From JAWWBN01 sp033720955 (lineage in GTDB: Bacteria; Acidobacteriota; Thermoanaerobaculia; Multivoradales; JAHEKO01), in assembly GCA_033720955.1 (NCBI GenBank), contig JAWWBN010000117.1, forward strand, positions 1-11,193: DNA of 11,193 bases, read 5' to 3'. Each line of letters opens with the position of its first letter. Position 1 is the first letter of the stretch. A program made the translations under genes and the position numbers. This document shows positions 1 through 6,414 of the stretch, piece by piece. The notes below the pieces were generated by a model. That model ran no database searches. It was not told the DNA's origin and worked only from the letters and a program-made list of their open reading frames with translations.

Positions 1-320
1 CCGGCCACCTGGTGCGCGAGTACGGCATGACCGAGCTCACCAGCCACTTCTACACCCGCGTCCTCTCCGGCGGCGACCCGGACCTGTTCGTGCCGCCGCC
101 CTGGACCCGGGTCCGGACGCTCGACCCCGAGACCCTGGCGCCGGTCACCGGACGGCCGGGGCTGCTCGCCGTCTTCGACCTGGCCAACGTGGGCTCGGCG
201 GTCCACCTGCTGACCGAGGACCTGGCGGTGGACGAGGTCGAGGCCTTCCGTCTGGCCGGGCGGGCGGCGGGCGCCGACCTCCGCGGCTGCTCGCTGACGG
301 TCGAGGAGCTGGCGGGCTAG
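1..320 (+). CDS. LuxE-family acyl-protein synthetase, 3' end only
   Basis: This is the C-terminal end of a gene that begins before the window; the first complete codon is at base 3 and the stop is TAG at 318-320. The GTG at base 12 is an internal valine, not a start. About 105 residues are visible. They carry the LuxE/acyl-protein synthetase signature: EYGMTELTSHFY near the beginning, then PPPWTRVRTLDPET, a GRPGLLAVFDLANVGS stretch, TEDLAVDEVEAFRLAGRAAG, and a closing GCSLTVEEL. Family members adenylate a fatty acid with ATP and pass the acyl group to a cysteine, either on themselves or on a partner reductase. The GMTE block is part of the adenylate-forming core. The next gene is a LuxC-type reductase, which supports the call because LuxE and LuxC act together as a fatty acid reductase. 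The acceptor and chain length cannot be told from this fragment. The family is confident; bioluminescence is not implied. Confidence 0.85.
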   Translation, partial: GHLVREYGMTELTSHFYTRVLSGGDPDLFVPPPWTRVRTLDPETLAPVTGRPGLLAVFDLANVGSAVHLLTEDLAVDEVEAFRLAGRAAGADLRGCSLTVEELAG

Positions 321-404
321 GCGGGCCGGGGTGGAGGCCACGACGAGCCGGCACGGGAGCGCCGCCGACCCGCGGGCCGGCCTCCGGCGCCGCGGGGCGA
401 CGCG

Positions 405-1667
405 GTGATCCACGACGCCTTCCTGCCGCCCGGAGTCGCGCCGCCGCCCACCGCGGCGGTCGAGCGCCACGGCGTCCTCTACCGCTCCGCGGTCTGGAGC
501 GGCGAGGCCCTGGCGGCCGTCGCCCACGCCCTGCGCGACCGCGGGGCGCCGGCCCTGGCCGCTCTCGACCCGGCTCGGCTGCGCGACGCCTGGCTCGACA
601 CCGTGGACCTCTTTCTCGACCCGGCGAGCGCGGAGCGGCGTGCCCTGGACCGGCCGCTGGCCGCCTTCTGCGGCCTCTCGCCGGCCGGCCTCCGGGCCGG
701 GCTCGAGGCGGTCCTGGGGGGCGCCCGGCGCGGCGCCGCGGAGCTGATCGAGGAGGCCCGGCCGGCGGGCGACGGCCGCGCGGTGCTGGTGGTCCTGGCG
801 GCCAACCTGCCGGGCCTCGCCGTGCAGCCGCTGCTGCCCGCCCTGGCGCTCCGCCGGCCCGTGCTGCTCAAGTCGCCCTCGGCCGAGCCGCTCTTCGCCC
901 CCGCCTTCCTCGCCGCCCTGGCGCGGCGGGAGCCGGCCCTGGCCCCCGCTCTGGCGGCGGCGGTCTGGCGCGGCGGCGACCGGGCGCTGGAGGACCCCCT
1001 GCTGGCGGCGGCGGGCCGGGTCGTGGCCTACGGCGAGCGCGACAGCCTGGACGATCTCGAGGCCCGGGCGGCGGGGCGGCTCTTCGGCTACGGACCCCGC
1101 ACCAGCCTGGCGGTGGTGGCGGCGGGCGAGGACCCGGCCGCCGTGGCTTCCGGTCTGGCACGCGACGTCGCCCTCTTCGACCAGCGCGGCTGTCTCTCGG
1201 TGCAGGCCGTCTACACCGACGCCCCGGCGCGGCCGCTGGCCGACGCCCTGGCGGCCGAGCTGGCGGTCCTGGCCGAGCGCTGGCCGCCGGGGCCGGCCGA
1301 CCCGGCCTCCGCCGCCGGGGTGCAGCAGCTCCGCGCCGAGGCCGAGCTGCGCGGCCTCCACCGGCCGCCTCTGCCCCTCGCGGCGGGCACCGTGGTGGTG
1401 GAGCCCCTGCCCGCCTTCTCCCCGGCGCCGGGGCTGCGCTCGGTGCGGATCCACCCGCTCCCCGACCTCGGCCGGCTCCCCGGCCTGCTCGCTCCCTGGC
1501 GGGACCGCCTGCAGGGAGCGGCGCTGGCCGGCGCGGCGGCCGAGGCGCTGCGGCCGGAGCTCGAGCGTCTGGGCCTCACCCGCTTCGCCGCCCCCGGCCG
1601 GCTGCAGCACCCCGACGCCCTCTGGCACAACGGAGGGCTGCACCCCCTGGAGGTGCTCGCGGAGTGA
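405..1667 (+). CDS. LuxC-family acyl-CoA reductase (fatty aldehyde-forming)
   Basis: The predicted protein has 420 residues, within the usual 400-480 range for LuxC. LuxC enzymes are aldehyde-dehydrogenase-fold reductases that use NADPH to turn an enzyme-bound acyl thioester into a fatty aldehyde. Visible features are FCGLSPAGLRAGLEAVLGG (residues 88-106), the nucleotide-binding region VLVVLAANLPGLAVQPLL (127-144) followed by KSPSAEPLF (156-164), and the catalytic block ARDVALFDQRGCLSVQAVY (252-270), in which Cys263 (TGT at 1191-1193) is the expected acyl-accepting nucleophile. The C-terminal DALWHNGGLHPLEVL is also typical. The start is GTG at 405; no other ATG, GTG or TTG lies in frame between the upstream TAG and this codon, and only a weak GGGG-type ribosome site precedes it. 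The gene lies 84 bases after the LuxE-like gene, in the same frame, and is probably co-transcribed with it. In non-luminous bacteria such pairs may feed aldehyde or alcohol lipid synthesis; that role is inference. Confidence 0.92.
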   Translation: MIHDAFLPPGVAPPPTAAVERHGVLYRSAVWSGEALAAVAHALRDRGAPALAALDPARLRDAWLDTVDLFLDPASAERRALDRPLAAFCGLSPAGLRAGLEAVLGGARRGAAELIEEARPAGDGRAVLVVLAANLPGLAVQPLLPALALRRPVLLKSPSAEPLFAPAFLAALARREPALAPALAAAVWRGGDRALEDPLLAAAGRVVAYGERDSLDDLEARAAGRLFGYGPRTSLAVVAAGEDPAAVASGLARDVALFDQRGCLSVQAVYTDAPARPLADALAAELAVLAERWPPGPADPASAAGVQQLRAEAELRGLHRPPLPLAAGTVVVEPLPAFSPAPGLRSVRIHPLPDLGRLPGLLAPWRDRLQGAALAGAAAEALRPELERLGLTRFAAPGRLQHPDALWHNGGLHPLEVLAE

Positions 1668-1673
1668 GGCCGG

Positions 1674-2495
1674 CTACGACCCCGAGAGGATCCGGTCGAT
1701 CGACCTCTCGGGGCTGCGCCAGCTCTCGCCCTTGAGCCGGCCGACCTCGCGCCCGTTCACCAGGACCACACCGGTGGGCACCCCGGTGATCTCGAAGCGG
1801 GCCGCCTCCGGGTCCTCGCTGAACGCCTTGCCCTGCGGCAGGCCGTAGTACTCGAAGCGGACCGGGGCCCCCTCGAGCTCCTTCTCGACCTTGAGGACGA
1901 GCGGCAGGAGCTGGCTGCAGGCGGAGCACCAGGAGCCGAAGAAGACCCGCACCGTGGCCGGGCTCTCGCGGCTCCGCAGACGCTCCATCTCCGCCGCCGA
2001 GGGCTGGTAGGCGGCCGCGCCCACGGCGTACTCCGGGCTGTGCCGGAGGAGCTCGGCGGCGTCGCGCTCGCCCAGCAGGGGCGGCTTGGGCTTGAGCACC
2101 GCCGGCACCCCGTTGACGGCGAAGCGGACCTCGAGCCCGGCGTCCACCCCGTCGATGGCGAAGTTGGGCTGGGGCTCGAGACCGGCGCCGGGCAGCAGAT
2201 CGATGACCCCGCCCGGCCTCTCGGCCATCTGCAGCAGGTTCACCGTCTGCACCGCGCCGCTGGATACCTGCAGCAGCACCGGGTCGGGCATCTGGGCGCT
2301 GTTCGAGACGACGAGCACCGCCGGCGGGCTGCTGGACTGGTAGATCCGCGCCCCCTCGGCGGGCTGGCCGCCGATCTCGAGCACGAACCTCCCGGTCGGC
2401 TGGAGGCCGTTGATGGCCGGCTGGGCCAGCGCCGCCGCGGCGACGGCGGCGGTCACGATCGAAAGGAGCACGGGCTGGGGCATCTTCGCTCTCAT
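1674..2495 (-). CDS. Secreted thioredoxin-like protein with WCSAC active site
   Basis: The predicted protein has 273 residues. A signal peptide or signal anchor is clear: MRAKMPQPV followed by a hydrophobic run LLSIVTAAVAAAALAQPA (about residues 10-27), with a plausible signal-peptidase-I cut after ALA-Q or near AQPA. Residues 28-165 are a beta-rich region that I do not recognise. The C-terminal part (about 178-270) is a thioredoxin fold: strand TVRVFFGS, active site W189-C190-S191-A192-C193, helix QLLPLVLKVEKEL, strand VRFEYYG, and the cis-proline loop ITGVPTGVVLVNG with Pro240, then a GREVGRLKG hairpin. It should act on thiols outside the cytoplasm. The gene follows the MauE-like gene by 82 bases on the same strand, which suggests the membrane protein keeps it reduced or oxidised. 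The upstream ATG is taken as start; the ATG at codon 5 is an alternative, and neither has a strong Shine-Dalgarno sequence. Confidence 0.85.
   Translation of the reverse strand: MRAKMPQPVLLSIVTAAVAAAALAQPAINGLQPTGRFVLEIGGQPAEGARIYQSSSPPAVLVVSNSAQMPDPVLLQVSSGAVQTVNLLQMAERPGGVIDLLPGAGLEPQPNFAIDGVDAGLEVRFAVNGVPAVLKPKPPLLGERDAAELLRHSPEYAVGAAAYQPSAAEMERLRSRESPATVRVFFGSWCSACSQLLPLVLKVEKELEGAPVRFEYYGLPQGKAFSEDPEAARFEITGVPTGVVLVNGREVGRLKGESWRSPERSIDRILSGS
1680..1713. terminator. 10-bp perfect inverted repeat, possible bidirectional terminator
   Basis: CCCCGAGAGG (1680-1689) and CCTCTCGGGG (1704-1713) are perfect reverse complements separated by 14 bases. The hairpin begins 12 bases after the luxC-like stop codon and lies inside the last codons of the convergent thioredoxin gene. 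Its position between converging genes suggests transcription termination, at least for the + strand. No T-tract follows on either side, so a classical Rho-independent terminator is not shown. It may simply be codon choice in the thioredoxin gene. Confidence 0.4.
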
Positions 2496-2515
2496 CGGCT
2501 TTCTCTCTGCCTCGG

Positions 2516-2521
2516 ATTCTA
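2516..2521 (-). promoter_or_regulatory. Candidate -10 element (TAGAAT) for the thioredoxin gene
   Basis: On the - strand TAGAAT matches five of six bases of the sigma-70 -10 consensus. It would give a start site near 2509 and a leader of about 13 bases. It is embedded in the 10-mer CTAGAATCCG, which recurs exactly before the MauE-like gene. No convincing -35 at 16-18 bp is seen; a TTGCAG lies 26 bases upstream, too far. Confidence 0.4.
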
Positions 2522-2562
2522 GTACGGCGGCTCGGGTCTCCCGCGGTCTGCAACCGCCGTGC
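2522..2562. other. Imperfect inverted repeat between the MauE-like and thioredoxin genes
   Basis: ACGGCGG (2524-2530) pairs with CCGCCGT (2554-2560); the stem extends to 2522 and 2562 through one G-T wobble. A smaller hairpin CGGG-TCT-CCCG (2533-2543) lies inside the loop. The structure sits after the MauE-like stop codon and abuts the candidate -10 of the thioredoxin gene. It could be a terminator or attenuator for the upstream gene, or an operator; no T-tract follows. Confidence 0.35.
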
Positions 2563-2577
2563 CCGGAGCGGTCGGGA

Positions 2578-3510
2578 TCAGGGGGCCGCGGCCGGCGGCA
2601 GCCCGGCGAAGGTCTCCACGACCCGCCCCTCCACCACCCGGAAGGAGCGCGGCAGGGCGCGGTAGAGGGGCTCGAGCAGGGGCAGCGGCACCTCGCGCAC
2701 CGAAAAGGCGGGCGCCGCCTGGAAGAAGAAGAGCTGCCGCTCCTGCTCGCTGGAAGGGGTCAGCAGCCAGAGGATCTCGCCCCCCTCCCCGGCGAGCCGG
2801 TTCAGGCCCGGAACGGCGGCCACCAGGGCCGGATCGACCACCTCGGCCATCACCACCAGGTGGCGGCCCGAGGTGAGCTCCGGGACCAGGATGTCCAGAC
2901 AGGCCCGCTCCTCCCCCTGCCCGGCGCAGAGGTCCGCGATCTCGCGCCCCGGCGACAGCCGGGTGGCCAGGTCGTCGAAGGGCAGCTCGGGCGCCTTCCA
3001 CGCGACGAGGAGCGCCGCCGCCGTGACGACGCCGGCCACCGCGGCCCGCCAGTCCACCGCCCGGCCACGGACCCCGCGGGCGCCCAGCCAGGCCAGCACG
3101 AGAGGCGGCACCAGGAGCACCAGGTCCTGCCAGAAGGCCTCCGCCGGGGTGCGCTCCACCAGGCTGCCGAAGCAGCCGCACGACTCGTCGGCGCCGATCA
3201 GCCCGTTGGCGAAGCGCCAGTAGGCGCGGCCGTTCAGAAAGAGGAAGAGACCCACCAGCGCCGTGGCCGGGGTCAGCACCCAGCGGCGTCTCACGGCCAG
3301 CAGGAGGAGGGTGCCCAGCCCGGCCTCGAAGCCCACGAAGAGCACCGCCCAGGCCCCCGGCGGCAGCCCCACCGCCAGCCCCTGGGCCTCGATCTCGCCG
3401 GCGAAGGCCACCGGGTGGATCATCTTGGCCCAGGCCGCCACCAGCAGCACCAGCCCCAGGATCGCCGCGCCGAAGCGGCTGGCGGCGTCGAGAAGGGGTC
3501 GGGGTCGCAT
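2578..3510 (-). CDS. MauE/DoxX-like membrane redox protein with thioredoxin-like C-terminal domain
   Basis: The predicted protein has 310 residues. Five hydrophobic segments are visible at about 13-30, 52-73, 79-95, 127-145 and 154-172. Arginine-rich loops (RRR at 74-76, RGVRGR at 145-150) suggest a cytoplasmic N-terminus. The motif ESCGCFG (Cys111, Cys113) and the C-terminal domain then fall on the outer side. The CGCFG motif after the third helix is typical of MauE/DoxX-type proteins, membrane partners of secreted thiol-redox proteins. Residues 173-310 look like a thioredoxin fold by pattern (LTSGRHLVVMAEV, then ILWLLTPSSE, RSFRVVEGRVVETFAGLPP). Where a CxxC would be expected there is AEVVDP; the only cysteines in this part are Cys195 and Cys204. 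A GGAAGAG ribosome site lies just upstream of the ATG. The gene lies between uvrA and the WCSAC thioredoxin gene, its likely partner. The family is fairly sure; the tail assignment is inference. Confidence 0.75.
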   Translation of the reverse strand: MRPRPLLDAASRFGAAILGLVLLVAAWAKMIHPVAFAGEIEAQGLAVGLPPGAWAVLFVGFEAGLGTLLLLAVRRRWVLTPATALVGLFLFLNGRAYWRFANGLIGADESCGCFGSLVERTPAEAFWQDLVLLVPPLVLAWLGARGVRGRAVDWRAAVAGVVTAAALLVAWKAPELPFDDLATRLSPGREIADLCAGQGEERACLDILVPELTSGRHLVVMAEVVDPALVAAVPGLNRLAGEGGEILWLLTPSSEQERQLFFFQAAPAFSVREVPLPLLEPLYRALPRSFRVVEGRVVETFAGLPPAAAP

Positions 3511-3512
3511 GG

Positions 3513-3519
3513 CTCTTCC
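3513..3519 (-). promoter_or_regulatory. Ribosome binding site of the MauE-like gene
   Basis: On the - strand GGAAGAG stands two bases before the ATG at 3510-3508, so the GGAAG core lies about four bases from it. It is the clearest Shine-Dalgarno-type site in the window and fixes this start. Confidence 0.55.
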
Positions 3520-3538
3520 GGGGGAGAGGGAGGGACGG

Positions 3539-3544
3539 ATTCTA
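3539..3544 (-). promoter_or_regulatory. Candidate -10 element (TAGAAT) for the MauE-like gene
   Basis: The same TAGAAT within CTAGAATCCG (3545-3536 on the - strand) lies in the 51-base gap after uvrA, 28 bases before the ATG. It would give a leader of about 22 bases that includes the ribosome site. No -35 match was found at normal spacing, which would fall on the uvrA stop codon. Confidence 0.4.
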
Positions 3545-3561
3545 GCTCTCCCGAGCCGGCC

Positions 3562-6357
3562 CTACAGGGCGAGGAACCGCCGCAGCTCGACCGCCGTGGG
3601 GCTGTCCACCTCGCCCACGAAGGACTCCAGCGGGCCGGAGAAGAGCAGCTCGCCGCCGTGCGATCCGCCGCCCGGGCCCAGGTCCACGATCCAGTCGGCG
3701 CGCGCCAGCAGGTCGAGGCTGTGCTCCACCACCACCACGCCGTTGCCGCGCCGCACCAGCCGGCGCAGCGTCTGGTAGAGCAGGTCGATGTCGGCCATGT
3801 GGAGACCGGTGGTGGGCTCGTCGAAGAGAAAGAGCCGCGGCCCAGTCGAGCGCTCGGTCAGAAAGCTCGCCAGCTTCAGCCGCTGCGCCTCGCCGCCGGA
3901 GAGGCTGGAGGTGCTCTGACCGAGACGCAGATAGCCCAGGCCCACGTCCACCAGCGGCTGCAGCCGCGCCAGCAGCTTGCGCCGCCCGGCGAAATGCTCC
4001 CTCGCCTGGTCCACCGTGAGCTCGAGGGTGTCGGCGATGTCGAGCCCGCGGTAGCGGACGTCGAGCACCCGGCGCTCGAAGCGGCGGCCCTGGCACCGGT
4101 CGCAGCGCACTGTGACCTCGGCCATGAACTGCATGTCCACGGTCACCTCGCCGGTCCCCTTGCACTCCGGGCAGCGGCCCTTGTCGACGTTGAAGGAGAA
4201 GTGGCCGGCGGTGATCTCGCGGGCGCGCGCGCGCGGGGTGGCGGCGAAGAGGCGACGGATCTCGCCGTAGGCCTTGAGGTAGGTGACCGCGTTCGAGCGG
4301 CTGGAGCGCCCCAGCGGCTGCTGGTCCACCAGCACCACGTCCGCCAGGTCGTCGAGCCCCTCCAGACCGCCGCACTCCCCCGGCTCGACGTCCACCACCC
4401 CGCGGGCGCGCTGGTAGTTGGCGTAGAGGACGTTCTCGACCAGGGTGGACTTGCCCGAGCCGGAGACCCCGGTCACCGCCACCAGGGCGCCCAGCGGGAA
4501 GCTCACGTCGAAGCCCTGGAGGTTGTGGGCCCGCACGTCGCGGAGGGTCACGCGGGGACGGCCCTCCAGCTCCTCGGCGACGCTCGCCCGGCCGCGCTCG
4601 CGGCGGTAGCGGGCCAGGTGGCGGCGGGCCGCCGTGGCCGGCCTCTGCTTCAGGTAGCTGCCGGTCAGGGAGGCCTCCTCGGCCACGATGGCGGCCAGCG
4701 ATCCCTCGGCCAGAACCTCGCCCCCCAGCTCCCCCGCCGCCGGACCCAGGTCCACGATGTGGTCGGCGCCGCGGATGATGGTGCGGTCGTGCTCCACCAC
4801 CAGGACGGTGTTGCCGCGCGTGGCCAGGTCGGCCAGCAGGTCCAGCAGCCGCTCGCTGTCCCGGGGGTGCAGCCCGATGGTGGGCTCGTCCAGCACGTAG
4901 AGGGTGCTGGTGAGCCCTGAGCCCAGGGCGGCGGCGAGGTGGATCCGCTGCGCCTCGCCCCCCGACAGGGTGCGGGCCTGGCGGTCGAGGGTCAGGTAGT
5001 CGAGACCCACCCGGTGGAGCACCTCCACCCGCTCGGCGAGCTCGTCCAGCAGATGGCCCGCCACCTCCCGCTGCCGCCGGCTCCAGCGCCGCGCGGCGAG
5101 CCAGCCGCGGAGCTCCTCGATGCTCATGGCGGTCAGCTCGGGCAGGCTCTTGCCCTCCACGAAGACGGCCAGGGCGCGGGGCGACAGCCGGCGGCCGCGG
5201 CACTCCGGGCAGGGGTCGTAGGAGCGGTAGCGGGCCAGCAGGGTGCGCACGTGGACCTTGTAGGAGCGCCGCTCCAGCCAGGCGAAGAAGGCGGTGAGGT
5301 TCTTGAAGTCGCCGCGGCCCTCCCAGACCCAGCGCCGCTGCTCCTCGGTGAGCTCCGACCACGGCCGGTCCACCGGCACGCCGGCCTCCGCCGCCGCCGC
5401 CAGCAGCCGCCGGTGGAGACGCTCGTAGGCGGGGGTCGAGAAGGGGGCGATCGCCCCCTCGGCCAGGCTGCGCTCGGGGTCGGGGACCACCCGCGACCGG
5501 TCCACCCCGATCACCCGGCCGAACCCCTGGCAGGCGGGACAGGCGCCCAGCGGCGAGTTGAAGGAGAAGAGAGCCGGCACGGGACGCGCCAGCCGCCGGG
5601 CGCAGACCGGGCAGCCGGGCGTGGCGGAGTAGGTGCGCTCGCCCCCCGGCCCGTGAGCCACCACGGTCTCGGCGGCCAGACGGTAGGCCTCCTCGACCGC
5701 CTCCGCCAAGCGGGGCTCCTCCCGCACGCTCCGGAACCGCCCCAGCACCAGGGGCAGCGGGTCCAGCCGCCTGGGCCACTTCGCGCTCGACGTCATCCGC
5801 ACCACCTCGCCCTCCTCGAGCCGGCGGGCGTAGCCCTGGCGGACGAGCTCGGCCAGCGCCTGGTCGGCGCGGCGCGGCGGACGGCGCACCGGGGCGGTCA
5901 GGACCACCGGCTCCCCCACCGCGCCGGCGGCGATCTCCGCGGCCGCCTCGCCCGTGGTGAACGAGCGCGCCGGGCCGTGGCCCTCCGGGCAGCGCACCTC
6001 CCCCAGGTGGGTGAAGAGCAGCCGCAGCACGTCGGCGACCTCGGTGATGGTGCCCACGGTGGAGCGGGCGTTCTTCACCGAGTTGCGTGCCTCGAGCGCC
6101 ACCGGCGGCAGGACGTTGCGGATCTCGTCCACCGGCGGCCGCTCCATCTGCTCCAGGAACTGGCGCGCGTAGGTGGACATCGACTCCACGAAGCGGCGCT
6201 GGCCCTCAGCGAAGACCGTGTCGAACGCCAGCGACGACTTGCCGGCGCCGGAGGGCCCGGTGACCACCGTCACCCGCCCGTGGGGGATGCGGCAGTTGAT
6301 CCCCTTCAGGTTGTGGGTGCGAGCGTTCTCGACCTCGATGGCGGTGCCGGTGCTCAA
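3562..6357 (-). CDS. uvrA: Excinuclease ABC subunit UvrA, divergent (paralogue-type)
   Basis: The predicted protein has 931 residues, close to the usual 940. UvrA is the damage-recognising ATPase of nucleotide excision repair and loads UvrB. Both ABC modules are intact: Walker A GPSGAGKS (34-41) and GVSGSGKS (630-637), signatures LSGGEAQR (464-471 and 819-826), and Walker B LDEPTIGLH (489-497) and FDEPTTGLH (845-853). Zinc-binding pairs are CPVC (249-252) with CPAC (273-276), CPEC (383-386), and CPEC (729-732) with CDRC (752-755). Unusual points: the first Walker A has Pro where canonical UvrA has Leu; the pair expected near 123 is reduced to CPEGHG; GRSSRSNAVTYLKAYGEI (683-700) replaces the canonical GRTPRSNPATY-type block; and the C-terminus lacks the SHTGxxL tail. 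This points to a UvrA paralogue lineage, possibly beside a canonical copy elsewhere. The start is TTG, 57 bases after the PBP stop codon, with no clear Shine-Dalgarno site. The family is certain; the subtype is inference. Confidence 0.95.
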   Translation of the reverse strand: MSTGTAIEVENARTHNLKGINCRIPHGRVTVVTGPSGAGKSSLAFDTVFAEGQRRFVESMSTYARQFLEQMERPPVDEIRNVLPPVALEARNSVKNARSTVGTITEVADVLRLLFTHLGEVRCPEGHGPARSFTTGEAAAEIAAGAVGEPVVLTAPVRRPPRRADQALAELVRQGYARRLEEGEVVRMTSSAKWPRRLDPLPLVLGRFRSVREEPRLAEAVEEAYRLAAETVVAHGPGGERTYSATPGCPVCARRLARPVPALFSFNSPLGACPACQGFGRVIGVDRSRVVPDPERSLAEGAIAPFSTPAYERLHRRLLAAAAEAGVPVDRPWSELTEEQRRWVWEGRGDFKNLTAFFAWLERRSYKVHVRTLLARYRSYDPCPECRGRRLSPRALAVFVEGKSLPELTAMSIEELRGWLAARRWSRRQREVAGHLLDELAERVEVLHRVGLDYLTLDRQARTLSGGEAQRIHLAAALGSGLTSTLYVLDEPTIGLHPRDSERLLDLLADLATRGNTVLVVEHDRTIIRGADHIVDLGPAAGELGGEVLAEGSLAAIVAEEASLTGSYLKQRPATAARRHLARYRRERGRASVAEELEGRPRVTLRDVRAHNLQGFDVSFPLGALVAVTGVSGSGKSTLVENVLYANYQRARGVVDVEPGECGGLEGLDDLADVVLVDQQPLGRSSRSNAVTYLKAYGEIRRLFAATPRARAREITAGHFSFNVDKGRCPECKGTGEVTVDMQFMAEVTVRCDRCQGRRFERRVLDVRYRGLDIADTLELTVDQAREHFAGRRKLLARLQPLVDVGLGYLRLGQSTSSLSGGEAQRLKLASFLTERSTGPRLFLFDEPTTGLHMADIDLLYQTLRRLVRRGNGVVVVEHSLDLLARADWIVDLGPGGGSHGGELLFSGPLESFVGEVDSPTAVELRRFLAL

Positions 6358-6414
6358 CGGGAGGGCCCAGGGCGGGTGGGAGGGGGCCGCACCGGGCGGC
6401 GCGGCGGCGCGATC

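Noticed and set aside
4223..4235. Alternating GC run (GCGCGCGCGCGCG)
   Set aside because: It lies within uvrA and simply encodes the PRARARE stretch in GC-rich codons. It is too short to claim a structural role or a repeat element.
2410..4920. 836-codon open frame on the + strand, antisense to the MauE-like and uvrA genes
   Set aside because: It runs across two well-supported genes on the other strand, has low-complexity Q/G/H/R-rich composition, and shows no domain.
3542..5779. 745-codon open frame on the - strand overlapping uvrA in another frame
   Set aside because: It is a G/A/R/P-rich shadow. UvrA motifs are all in the other frame without any break, so this is not a frameshifted part of it.
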